From CAUZFZ01 sp963579025 (GTDB taxonomy: Bacteria > Planctomycetota > Planctomycetia > Planctomycetales > Planctomycetaceae): a DNA stretch of 38,826 nucleotides. The notes under the pieces are model-generated. The model was not told the DNA's origin. It ran no database searches and saw only the letters and a program-made list of their open reading frames with translations. Position numbers and translations under genes: made by a program. Shown here one piece after another: positions 7,511 through 15,951 of the stretch (positions are counted from its first letter, which is position 1; every line of letters begins with the position of its first letter). The DNA lies in contig CAUZFZ010000104.1 of NCBI GenBank assembly GCA_963579025.1, positions 1 through 38,826 of the forward strand, given 5' to 3'.

Positions 7511-8398
7511 TCACCGCCAGGGAAACGTTTCACGCGTCAGTGCCTCGAACGCCTCGACATACTTCTCGCGAGTCCGGGTCACGATGTCCGGCGGCATCTG
7601 AGGGGGCGGACTGTTCTTATCCCAGGACGTCGACTCCAGCCAGTCGCGAACGAACTGTTTGTCGTACGAAAACGGACTCTGGCCCGGTTCGTAACGATCT
7701 GCCGGCCAGTACCGCGAGCTGTCCGGCGTCAGGACTTCGTCGATGAGGATGATTTCACCGTCGATCAGGCCGAACTCGAACTTCGTATCCGCGAGAATGA
7801 TGCCGCGATCGCGGGCGTAATCGGCTGCCGTGGAGTAGATCGACAGGCTGAGTTCCCGCAGCTTCTCCGCAAGATCGGAGCCAATTTGAGTGGACGCCAC
7901 TTCGAACGCGATATTCTCGTCGTGACCAGTTTCGGCCTTGGTCGCTGGAGTAAAGATCGGTTCGGGCAACTGATCCGCCTGTCGCAGTCCCGCAGGCAAC
8001 GGAATTCCGCAAACCGTCTGACTCGCCTGGTACTCTTTCCAGCCTGATCCCGCGAGGAATCCGCGAACCACACATTCGATGGGGACGACTTCGGTCTTGC
8101 GAACCACCATGCTGCGGCCGCGCAGAGCGTCGACGTCTGTTCCGGCTGGCAGCGGGACATCCGTTGGATCGAGGCTGAGCGCGTGGTTCGCGACGTCCAG
8201 TCGATCAAACCAGAACCGGCTGACCTGAGTGAGCACGCGGCCCTTGTCAGGGATTCCCTCAGGCAGAACCCAGTCAAAAGCGCTGATTCGGTCGGTCGCC
8301 ACAAACAGCAGCCTGTCGCCGAAGTCGTAGATGTCCCGGACTTTTCCCTGCCGCGGTGCGAGACCCGGAACTGTGCTGGTCACTAGAGCCGATGACAT
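7511..8398 (-). CDS. purC: Phosphoribosylaminoimidazole-succinocarboxamide synthase (SAICAR synthetase)
   Basis: A 295-residue protein covering the whole SAICAR synthetase family, which joins aspartate to CAIR using ATP in purine synthesis. Recognisable motifs in order are GKVRDIYDF and LLFVATDRISAFDWVLPEGIPDKG (nucleotide-binding strands), RKTEVVPIECVVRGFLAGSGWKEY, FTPATKAETGHDENI, ILADTKFEFGL and LIDEVLTPDSSRYW. The length and motif spacing resemble the yeast-type (about 300-residue) enzyme rather than the short E. coli form. The ATG at 8398 has AAGGG six bases upstream; the longer in-frame start at 8506 adds 36 residues with no family match. It is divergent from the GH10-like gene, with 246 bases between the two starts. 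It is a housekeeping gene, and no other purine gene is in the window. Confidence 0.95.
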   Translation of the reverse strand: MSSALVTSTVPGLAPRQGKVRDIYDFGDRLLFVATDRISAFDWVLPEGIPDKGRVLTQVSRFWFDRLDVANHALSLDPTDVPLPAGTDVDALRGRSMVVRKTEVVPIECVVRGFLAGSGWKEYQASQTVCGIPLPAGLRQADQLPEPIFTPATKAETGHDENIAFEVASTQIGSDLAEKLRELSLSIYSTAADYARDRGIILADTKFEFGLIDGEIILIDEVLTPDSSRYWPADRYEPGQSPFSYDKQFVRDWLESTSWDKNSPPPQMPPDIVTRTREKYVEAFEALTRETFPWR

Positions 8399-8644
8399 CC
8401 CGTGCCCTTTTGAGGTCTCGTGGGTGGTTCGCTGTCCGGAGACCGCTTCGTAAGTTCTTGCAGAGTCCGTATCTTCGTCGATGCGCGGCGAGTTTACCCC
8501 TGTCACCGAGCGTTGAACAGCACTGACCCGAGGGCTACACTGGCGAACGGAATCAGGCAGACGACCGAGTGTTCTCGTGCCGGATTCTCACTCCAGAACA
8601 TGCGGCAACCCGCGATCTTGCGGATCGATATTGGGGAAGAACTG

Positions 8645-10141
8645 ATGGGAGTCATGCGGTTTACGGTCCATCCCGAGGGGCTACTCGATTCAGAACGTGA
8701 TCTGAGCGAAGCCTACTTGAGTGGATTTGATGGCCGCGTGTTCCCGTCACGCGTCGAGTTCGACGGCCAGACGATCGAGTTCCGGCGAATGAATTCAGAA
8801 AGCGGTAAGCTGCACGTTCCGTGGAATGTGCCGGGCGTCGGCCGCAGCATGGTCAGTACGGCGACGCTAAGAGAGCACGACACGGCCTACATTCTTTCTC
8901 TGGAACTGGCACGCGGAAAAATCTGTCAGGTGCGGAATCAACTGGCTGCCTGGCAGGCTCTGGGGATGACCATTCCCGAGGCCTTTCCGGCGGTCCACCG
9001 TGAAGCTCACCGACTGTTTGCAAAAGCCACGGCCACCAAATCTGACGTTGCGGCATCGAGCGAACTCGCCAGTCAGGCGGTCGATAAGGCGTGTCACGCT
9101 GCGGACATTCTGGCAACTTCGTACGTCGAGCAACGGCTCCGAGTGCGGTTCAAGCGGACGCCACAGCTTCCCGTTTCGTTTGGCTGTGGCCTGAATTCTC
9201 CAGACTCTATCGAGGAATTTGGAGAGGCCTTCCAGCAGTCGTTTAACGCTGCGGCCATCCCCATCGAATGGAAGCAGATCGAGAAGCAGGAAGGCGAGTA
9301 CGAGTGGGACGAGAGCGACAAACTGATCGAGTGGTGCCACGACCAGAAGATACTGTTGCGGGCGGGTCCGCTGCTTGATCTGTCAGAAAACGGTCTACCG
9401 ACCTGGCTGCATCAGTGGGGTCAGGACTTCTTTAACCTGCAGAGCTTCCTGTGTGATTTCGTGGAGACCGCGATTTCCCGTTACGCGGGCAAAGTCCGCA
9501 TCTGGGAAGTTTCAACGCGAGTGAACACGGGTGGGGCGTTCAAGCTGACTGAAGAAGAGCGACTCACGCTGGTCGCCAAGACGATCGAAGTGGCGCGTAC
9601 CGGCGACGAAGAGGCGCAGTTATTCATCCGAGTCGAAGACCCATGGGGATCGTATCAGACGGGCGGGCAGCACCGGCTGTCACCGATTCAGTTTGTGGAT
9701 GCACTGGTCCGATGCGGCGTTGGACTTTCCGGAGTGAACCTGGAAATCCCGGTTGGATACTCGAGTTGTGCCGGTACCGCCCGTGATCTGCTTGATCTCT
9801 CCCGTCTCATCGATCAGTGGAGCATGCTGGAGTTGCCGCTTCACGTGACGCTCGCCGTCGCGGGTTCGTCCGCCGCGAATTCCAACGCAACCGGAGACCT
9901 GACCGTCCGTTCGCAGACGGCTGATGTCGAATGGACGGCCGAGGAGCAGAACAGCTGGATCGACCGATACGTTCCGTTGTTGATGGCCAAGCAGGCTGTC
10001 ATCGGAATTTACTGGTCTCACTTGACCGACCAGGCGCCTCACTTCTTTCCGAATGCCGGACTGATCGACGCCCAGGGCGCTCAGCGTGCTGGACTCCAGT
10101 CGTTCATGAAACACCGCACGGGGAAGACCTACGAGCTGTAG
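8645..10141 (+). CDS. GH10 (beta-xylanase)-like protein lacking evident catalytic glutamates
   Basis: A 498-residue protein. From about residue 180 it follows the glycoside hydrolase family 10 barrel: FGCGLNSP, then NAAAIPIEWKQIEKQEGEYEWDESDKLIEWC (the usual N-x-x-x-x-E-N-x-x-K-W region), then AGPLLDLSENGLPTWL, then VRIWEVSTRVN, and late strands ending GIYWSHLTDQ. In active GH10 xylanases the acid/base glutamate sits in W-x-V-x-N-E and the nucleophile in T-E-x-D. Here the first reads WEVSTRVN and the second region reads HVTLAVAGSS, so neither glutamate is seen. The N-terminal about 150 residues (starting MGVMRFTVHPEG) form a separate beta-rich region. There is no signal peptide, so the protein may be cytoplasmic and bind rather than cut a sugar. 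The start at 8645 follows GGGGAAG at a good distance; ATG 8600 is an alternative. Confidence 0.7.
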   Translation: MGVMRFTVHPEGLLDSERDLSEAYLSGFDGRVFPSRVEFDGQTIEFRRMNSESGKLHVPWNVPGVGRSMVSTATLREHDTAYILSLELARGKICQVRNQLAAWQALGMTIPEAFPAVHREAHRLFAKATATKSDVAASSELASQAVDKACHAADILATSYVEQRLRVRFKRTPQLPVSFGCGLNSPDSIEEFGEAFQQSFNAAAIPIEWKQIEKQEGEYEWDESDKLIEWCHDQKILLRAGPLLDLSENGLPTWLHQWGQDFFNLQSFLCDFVETAISRYAGKVRIWEVSTRVNTGGAFKLTEEERLTLVAKTIEVARTGDEEAQLFIRVEDPWGSYQTGGQHRLSPIQFVDALVRCGVGLSGVNLEIPVGYSSCAGTARDLLDLSRLIDQWSMLELPLHVTLAVAGSSAANSNATGDLTVRSQTADVEWTAEEQNSWIDRYVPLLMAKQAVIGIYWSHLTDQAPHFFPNAGLIDAQGAQRAGLQSFMKHRTGKTYEL

Positions 10142-10195
10142 GCGGACTTCTCCGAAATCCGCACGCGGCAGGTCCCGATTTCGGAGAAATCGGGC
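10142..10195. repeat. Inverted repeat between convergent genes, possible two-way terminator
   Basis: TTCTCCGAAATC (10148-10159) and GATTTCGGAGAA (10177-10188) are perfectly complementary over 12 bases with a 17-base loop. The hairpin starts right after the GH10-like stop codon and faces the end of the small acidic gene on the other strand. There is no clear T run, so termination is inferred from position. Its sequence resembles the short intergenic repeats I recall from planctomycete genomes. Confidence 0.5.
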
Positions 10196-10217
10196 TACGG
10201 CTCGGGCATGGCGAACC

Positions 10218-10445
10218 CTACGCAGCGGCTGCCTGTTCGCCTGCGTCCTCATCATCTTCTTCCCAGTCGACCAGCGCTGAGATGCAGTCGTACGCTTCCT
10301 GCAGCAGAGCGTAAACAGTCCCGTCTTCGACCTGATTCATCAGGTCGCCCAACGCGTGCGTGACCTTTTCGACTTCCTGGGAATCAATTTCTTCGCCCAG
10401 AGCTTCTTCAATCTGCTCGTCGCTGATGATCTGATCTTCGGACAT
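10218..10445 (-). CDS. Small acidic hypothetical protein
   Basis: A 75-residue protein with a very high share of Asp and Glu, starting MSEDQIISDEQIEEALGEEI and ending with a run of Ala. No catalytic motif, signal peptide or membrane segment is visible, and it is predicted to be helical and cytoplasmic. I do not recognise the family. The gene is supported by an excellent ribosome site, AAGGAG at 10453-10458, seven bases from the ATG, and by its convergent placement next to the hairpin at 10148-10188. It is divergent from the enolase-superfamily gene. Function unknown; acidic small proteins of this kind can be protein-binding or nucleic-acid-mimicking, but nothing here decides that. Confidence 0.75.
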   Translation of the reverse strand: MSEDQIISDEQIEEALGEEIDSQEVEKVTHALGDLMNQVEDGTVYALLQEAYDCISALVDWEEDDEDAGEQAAAA

Positions 10446-10612
10446 CGCTTGTCTCCTTCGTAATCGGGCCGTGGCACGTCGTGGGCCGGTGGCTTGTAAT
10501 CAGACAGCCGACTGGCGGAAATATCGGCACAACCGCACGCCTCCTTGAGCGAGAAAACGGTTCTCGGCCTCCTGGCAGGACCCACCCCCTTCACCACTGC
10601 AAACGAGACGCC

Positions 10613-11731
10613 ATGAAAATCGTCGAAGTTGTCTGCCAGATTCTTCGTGTGCCCGCCGTCGAGGCGAAAACGGCCAGCAGTCAGGATGCCTGTCTGGTGC
10701 GGATTCGGACGGACAATGGCTTGGAAGGAATCGGAGAAGCAGATGCGTCTCCCGAAGTCGTTCAGGCGATCATCGACGCTCCATTCAGCCACAACATCGC
10801 ATGTGGACTGCGCGAAATTCTGATCGGCGAGAATCCGCTTGAAACAGAACGAATCTGGCAGAAGATGCACCGCCGCACGATGTACTTCGGGCGGTCGTCC
10901 GTCACGATCGCCGCTATGGCAGCCGTCGACCTGGCGCTGTGGGACATCAAGGGCAAGCACTTTGGCGAACCGATTCACCGGCTGCTGGGTGGCAAACAGC
11001 ACGATTCGATCAAAGCCTACGCCTCGATTCTGTTCGGACGTGATGGTGCAGAAACCGCCGATATCGGACGTCGCTGGACCGAGGCCGGATATCAGGCCGT
11101 CAAATTCGGCTGGGAACCAATGGGAGAGAGCGAGGCTCTGGACATCGAGCTGGTACGCGGTGCCCGGGAAGGAGTTGGTGACAGCACGCTGCTGATTGAC
11201 GCCGGTTGTGTGTGGGACACGCGCACGGCACTCCGTCGAGCCCATGCATTCGCGGACTTCGGTATCGAGTGGCTGGAAGAGCCACTCAATGAAGACAACG
11301 TCGATGGTTACGTCTGGCTGCGAGATCGTTCGCCAGTGCCGATCGCTTCGGGAGAAGGTGAATGCGGTCGCGCGTCGTTTCGGCAACTGATCGATCGACA
11401 TGCACTGGATGTCTACCAGATCGACCTGTCACGCAATGGGTTCACCGAGGCCGCTTATCTGCGGCAACGGATCGAAGAGATCGGAGCTCGACCGTGTAAT
11501 CACTTCTACACGTCCCCGATCACGGCCGCGGCGAGTCTGCACTGGCTGAGCACCTGTGTCGACGCATTCCTGTTCGAAGACTGCGTCGAGGACTCGCCCA
11601 TCCGCAACGAACTGTGTCACGAGCGCGTCCAGGCCGTGGACGGATTCGCCCAGGTCCCCGACGGCCCCGGTCTGGGTGTGACGCTGAACGAAGAAGTGAT
11701 TCAGCGATTCCTGGTTGCCGAATCGTCGTAA
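10613..11731 (+). CDS. Mandelate racemase/muconate lactonizing enzyme family protein (enolase superfamily)
   Basis: A 372-residue protein with both enolase-superfamily domains. The N-terminal capping domain runs to about residue 115 (with NPLETERIWQKMHRR and ALWDIKGKHFGEPIHRLLGG). The barrel has the acid/base lysine in YQAVKFGWEPMG and the three metal ligands in LLIDAGCVW (Asp), EWLEEPL (Glu) and ASGEGE (Glu). Later strands carry VYQIDLSRNG and PCNHFYTSP, where the His could be the partner base. Such enzymes abstract a proton next to a carboxylate, as sugar-acid dehydratases, epimerases or racemases; the substrate is not decided by what is visible. The start at ATG 10613 fits the family; in-frame codons further left have no match. 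The ribosome site is weak (GAG only). It stands alone between a divergent small gene and the subtilase gene. Confidence 0.87.
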   Translation: MKIVEVVCQILRVPAVEAKTASSQDACLVRIRTDNGLEGIGEADASPEVVQAIIDAPFSHNIACGLREILIGENPLETERIWQKMHRRTMYFGRSSVTIAAMAAVDLALWDIKGKHFGEPIHRLLGGKQHDSIKAYASILFGRDGAETADIGRRWTEAGYQAVKFGWEPMGESEALDIELVRGAREGVGDSTLLIDAGCVWDTRTALRRAHAFADFGIEWLEEPLNEDNVDGYVWLRDRSPVPIASGEGECGRASFRQLIDRHALDVYQIDLSRNGFTEAAYLRQRIEEIGARPCNHFYTSPITAAASLHWLSTCVDAFLFEDCVEDSPIRNELCHERVQAVDGFAQVPDGPGLGVTLNEEVIQRFLVAESS

Positions 11732-11944
11732 GGCCGGGTCAGGAGCCCCCACATCAGACAGGCCGCACAACCCGCGTCACCTGATCGGGCTGTCAAACAG
11801 TTCTGTCGAGGATCGCCGGCCTGTTTGCCGGGTTGTCTTAACGCGACCTATGATTCGCCACCGGCAAAGTCTGCGCAGTTTGCCTCGTTGCGCAGATGCA
11901 CTGCCGTCCTCGCTTGCGCTATCTCAATCGGAGCTCGACGAATC

Positions 11945-14900
11945 ATGTGGAAGTCCTCGGCACTCATTTACTGGTTGTGGCTTTCGGTCAGCTTGAGCCT
12001 TCTGACTCTGGCGGCACCTTCTCCGGCTGATGAGCGGGACGAGGATGACGGTTACGTCTACGGCCTGATGCCCAAAGAAGAAACTGGAGCCCTGTCGTTC
12101 CTGAAAGAGCATCCCGAATACGACGGTCGCGGCGTGACCGTTGCGATTTTTGACACGGGCGTTGATCCTGGTGTCGCGGGTCTACAGACGACACCCGACG
12201 GGCGTCCCAAGGTGATTGACATCGTGGACGCGACCGGTTCCGGCGACGTCGACATGTCGAAGGTCGTCAAACCGGAAGACGGAAAAGTCACGGGTCTGAC
12301 TGGGCGCACGCTGACCCTCGACCCGAAGTGGAAGGTTCCGAGCGGCGAAGTGCGTATCGGCATGAAAGCCGGTTATGAACTGTTCCCGCAGGAATTGGTC
12401 CCGCGCATGAAGTCGCATCGACGCAAAGCCTTCATGAACGAGCAGCGTCGCTTGGAAACGGAACTTCGCGAGCAGATCGCCGACTACGACAAGAAGAAGT
12501 CCGGTGTCGAAAAGTCGGAACTGGAAAAACGACTCGCCGCGCTGATCGCCGCCGGGAAGAGCTTCAAGGACCCCGGGCCGATTTACGACTGTGTCGTGTT
12601 CAACGACGGCAAGACCTGGCGAGCGGCCGTCGACACCGACGAAGACGGTGACTTCAAAGATGAAAAGGCGATGGCTCACTACCGTGCGAAGCGTGAGTAC
12701 GCCACGTTCGACGACGTCTCTCTGGTGAACTTCGGAATCAACATCTACGAGGGCGGCAAAGTCCTCTCAATCGTGGCGGATTCGCATCCTCACGGCACGC
12801 ACGTCGCAGGAATCGTGGCCGCGCACTGGCCAGACAATCCGAGTCTCAACGGCGTTGCTCCTGGTGCTCAGATCGTTTCAGTCAAGATCGGCGACACGTA
12901 TCTGGACGGCATGGAAACCGGGAAGGGACTGATCCGCGGCGTGAAGACCGTCCTGCAGAACAAGTGCGACCTGATCAATATGAGCTTCGGCGAGCCGACC
13001 AAGACGCCGGATAAGGGGCTCATCATTCGCTACTTCAGCGAGCTGGTTGATAAGCACGGCGTGATCTTCTGCGCGAGTGCGGGCAATTCCGGCCCGGCAC
13101 TGACAACAGTCGGAGCGCCCGGCGGAACAACGTCCTCATTGATCGGCATCGGAGCGCATGTGTCTCCGCGGATGGCGGCGGCTCAGTATGCGATGCGGGA
13201 ACAAGGCGCGGACCTCCCCTACACGTGGACGTCACGCGGACCGACATCGGATGGTGACATCGGAGTCAATCTGTTCGCTCCCGGCGGTGCGATCGCTCCC
13301 GTTCCTCAGTGGACGCTGGATCGCGTCATGCAGATGAACGGCACGTCGATGGCGTCGCCGAACTGCTGCGGCAATTTCGCGCTGGTGCTCTCAGGCCTGA
13401 AGGCGAGAAACATCGCCTACAACCCAATCAGCGTGCAGCGAGCGTTCGAGAACACGGCCGCGTGGATCGATGCCGCCAGCCCGTGGGCTCAGGGAGCCGG
13501 TCTGATTCAGACTCCCGCCGCATTCGAAACACTCGTCCGCGATCACGACAAGCCGTCCGAACGTCTGGCCTTCAAAGTCAGCGTCGGTGGCAAGCGAGGT
13601 ATCTACCTGCGGGAACCACACGAAAGCGGAGACGCTGCCGAGCCGCAGGAGTTCCGCATCATGGTTTCGCCGAAGTTTCATCCGAAGGCGACCAGCACAC
13701 AGAAAGTCAGCTTTCACCAGCGATTGGAACTGGAAGCCACCCAGGACTGGGTCCACGTCGGTGAGCAGATCACGCTGGCTGCTGCGGGCGAGCTGATGAC
13801 CGTCCTGGTCGATCCCACGGGACTCGAACCGGGTGCTCACTTCGCCGAAATCCTCGGCCATGATCCCGATCACCCGCATCGTGGACCGTTGTTTCGAGTG
13901 CCGGTCACGGTGCTTCGCTTACTTCCGAGTGAACGTTACGAAGATGATGGGGACGAAGAAGAAGAGGAAGAGGAAGAGCATGATGTTGCTCTCGTCGACG
14001 GCTGGCTCGAAGAAGAACTGCACGACATGCATCCTGGCCGGATCGAACGTCGATTCGTGGCCGTTCCGGACGGTGCCACCTGGGCGGATCTGCGGTTCCA
14101 TCTCGACACTGGCGACGAAGGCGGCGGACATCGCATGTTTATGGTTCACGCCAATCAGGTCATTCCGGGCTGGGCGTATCGCGATGCCGAGAAGAACAAC
14201 TTCGTCGTGCTGACACCCGACGTTCCGAAGGTCATCAGCTTCCCGGTTCAATCGGGGCGGACGATGGAACTCGCGATTGCTCAATACTGGAGCAGTCTGG
14301 GTTCGTGCGACCTGCACTACGAACTGACATTCCACGGCATCACACCGGACCAGCGCGAAGTTCGCCTGCAGCCAGGCGATCAGACGGTCCGAGTCGAAGT
14401 GTCAACATCGCTGCATTTCGAGCATCTCACTCCCACCGCGAAGCTGACATCCTCGCGGCGGCTGCTGAAGCCGACATCGGCTGTGCTCACGCAACTGGCG
14501 AATGACCGCGATGGCTACGACGAAAACCGCCGCTTCCACGAACTCGAACTGTCGTACGACTTCGAACAGGCTTCGAGCGGTCCCGTCACGCCGAACTTTC
14601 TGAAGACAGACGACCTGCTGTACGACTCGGAATACGGCGGCACCGTGTGGGCGATCTACGCAGCCGGTGGCCGACGGGTGGCGACTGACGACATCTGGAC
14701 TGCCCCGGTATCACTGGGCAAAGGCAAGTACACACTGAAGCTGTGGGTCCGACACGACACGCGATCGAAGCTGGAAGGCCTGAAGTCAATGCCTCTGGCT
14801 CTGGAACGTCCTCTGGGCTCACCGATCACGCTGCCGATTTACGCGACTCGCGTGAACGCGGTCAACGGCGGGCCTTCGTTCCGATCGAAGTGGCTGGAGC

Positions 14901-15838
14901 CGGGCGAAAGACAGCGTTTGTTTGTGGGGAACATCGCGAGTGCTCCCAGTGGGGCATTCGCTGGTGATGTGCTGATCGGCTCGATCACGTACGGCGAAGA
15001 AGGCACTCACGACGGCTCCGGCCAACGGCCAGGCGGATTCCCGCTCAGGGCTGTCGTGGCGACGACGGCAGCTCCGGCAACAATCCCTTCCAGCGCGTCC
15101 AAAGGCTGGACGTGGCAGGATCCGAATCCGCCAAAGAAGAACTCAGACAAACTCAAGCGAGCTGTGCGTGACGCGAAAGTTGACTTCCTGAAGTCACTTT
15201 CAATCGATTCGCAGCGCAAGGATTTCGACAAACTCGCCGATGAACTGCTGAAAGAGAATCGCGGATTCCTACCAGTGCTGGTCGCGAGACTGCACAAGCT
15301 GGACGACGCAAAGAAACGCAAGGAGCGGCTGCAGGATGTTGTCGATGCCGCCGATGCCGTGCTGGACGAAATCGACGCGGACGACCTGGCGGATTCGTTC
15401 GGCACGCGCGTTCTGCCCGACGACAAGGACGGCGCGAAACAACGCAAGCAGCACGAGAGCCTGAAAGATCTGCTGATCGACACGCTGTACCGCAAAGGCC
15501 GGGCACTCGGATTCATGGAGTTACCGGACGTCCTTGAAAAGCACCCGATCAAGGATCAGAAGGCACACGACAAGGAATTCGAGGAGACGTACACGGCACT
15601 TTCCCGCTGGGTCGATCCGACTGGCGCCAGGTACTTCCTGCTGCATGTGCGCCGCGAGTCTCGCAAGGAGAACTACGGGGAAGCACTGAAGTGGTTGAAC
15701 CAGTACTCGAAGTCCGCCGCTCCGAATTACTGGTACCTGGAAAAACACCGCAAGTTCTACGACGCTCTGGGCTGGAAACATCTTGAGAGCAATCAGTGGC
15801 GCTGGCGAACCCTGCACTTCCCTGGCGGTCAGCCATGA
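11945..15838 (+). CDS. Exported tripeptidyl-peptidase II-like serine peptidase (S8 subtilase)
   Basis: A 1,297-residue protein with a signal peptide (hydrophobic YWLWLSVSLSLLTLAAPSPA) and a subtilisin domain. The catalytic residues are Asp70 in AIFDTGVDPG, His283 in HGTHVAGI, the oxyanion Asn381 in SAGNSGP and Ser468 in NGTSMASPN. The roughly 210-residue insert between Asp and His, the sequence SPNCCGNFALVLSGLKA after the Ser, and the total length match tripeptidyl-peptidase II, a large eukaryotic peptidase that cuts three residues from peptide N-termini. A run of acidic residues (about 670-680, rich in Glu) separates the peptidase from the beta-rich TPP II middle region, and a helical C-terminus follows. 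The eukaryotic enzyme is cytosolic, while the signal peptide here implies export. The start was set at ATG 11945, which directly precedes the signal peptide; upstream in-frame codons lack one. GGAG lies upstream at a long distance. Confidence 0.88.
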   Translation: MWKSSALIYWLWLSVSLSLLTLAAPSPADERDEDDGYVYGLMPKEETGALSFLKEHPEYDGRGVTVAIFDTGVDPGVAGLQTTPDGRPKVIDIVDATGSGDVDMSKVVKPEDGKVTGLTGRTLTLDPKWKVPSGEVRIGMKAGYELFPQELVPRMKSHRRKAFMNEQRRLETELREQIADYDKKKSGVEKSELEKRLAALIAAGKSFKDPGPIYDCVVFNDGKTWRAAVDTDEDGDFKDEKAMAHYRAKREYATFDDVSLVNFGINIYEGGKVLSIVADSHPHGTHVAGIVAAHWPDNPSLNGVAPGAQIVSVKIGDTYLDGMETGKGLIRGVKTVLQNKCDLINMSFGEPTKTPDKGLIIRYFSELVDKHGVIFCASAGNSGPALTTVGAPGGTTSSLIGIGAHVSPRMAAAQYAMREQGADLPYTWTSRGPTSDGDIGVNLFAPGGAIAPVPQWTLDRVMQMNGTSMASPNCCGNFALVLSGLKARNIAYNPISVQRAFENTAAWIDAASPWAQGAGLIQTPAAFETLVRDHDKPSERLAFKVSVGGKRGIYLREPHESGDAAEPQEFRIMVSPKFHPKATSTQKVSFHQRLELEATQDWVHVGEQITLAAAGELMTVLVDPTGLEPGAHFAEILGHDPDHPHRGPLFRVPVTVLRLLPSERYEDDGDEEEEEEEEHDVALVDGWLEEELHDMHPGRIERRFVAVPDGATWADLRFHLDTGDEGGGHRMFMVHANQVIPGWAYRDAEKNNFVVLTPDVPKVISFPVQSGRTMELAIAQYWSSLGSCDLHYELTFHGITPDQREVRLQPGDQTVRVEVSTSLHFEHLTPTAKLTSSRRLLKPTSAVLTQLANDRDGYDENRRFHELELSYDFEQASSGPVTPNFLKTDDLLYDSEYGGTVWAIYAAGGRRVATDDIWTAPVSLGKGKYTLKLWVRHDTRSKLEGLKSMPLALERPLGSPITLPIYATRVNAVNGGPSFRSKWLEPGERQRLFVGNIASAPSGAFAGDVLIGSITYGEEGTHDGSGQRPGGFPLRAVVATTAAPATIPSSASKGWTWQDPNPPKKNSDKLKRAVRDAKVDFLKSLSIDSQRKDFDKLADELLKENRGFLPVLVARLHKLDDAKKRKERLQDVVDAADAVLDEIDADDLADSFGTRVLPDDKDGAKQRKQHESLKDLLIDTLYRKGRALGFMELPDVLEKHPIKDQKAHDKEFEETYTALSRWVDPTGARYFLLHVRRESRKENYGEALKWLNQYSKSAAPNYWYLEKHRKFYDALGWKHLESNQWRWRTLHFPGGQP

Positions 15839-15864
15839 CCCGGTCGCGTGAGTGAGACATGGTT

Positions 15865-15939
15865 GTTTAACCGCAAGCCGCAGGCGTACGCGTTTGTCAG
15901 TGCGACTGAACACGTACGCCGATGGCGTAACGGTTAAAC
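15865..15939. repeat. Large imperfect inverted repeat between peptidase and transhydrogenase genes
   Basis: GTTTAACCG (15865-15873) and CGGTTAAAC (15931-15939) form the outer arms. GGCGTACGCG (15883-15892) and CACGTACGCC (15911-15920) form the inner arms, with an 18-base loop. It ends about 12 bases before the ATG at 15952, just left of the AAGGAA ribosome site. It could terminate the peptidase transcript, shape the leader of the next gene, or be a dispersed repeat. I recall similar GTTTAACCG-type repeats in planctomycetes, but that is from memory. Confidence 0.7.
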
Positions 15940-15951
15940 GAAGGAAACCCC

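Noticed and set aside
8420..8644. Longer start of the GH10-like gene
   Set aside because: The extension covers the divergent promoter region of purC, has no family match, and the ATG at 8645 has a better ribosome site.
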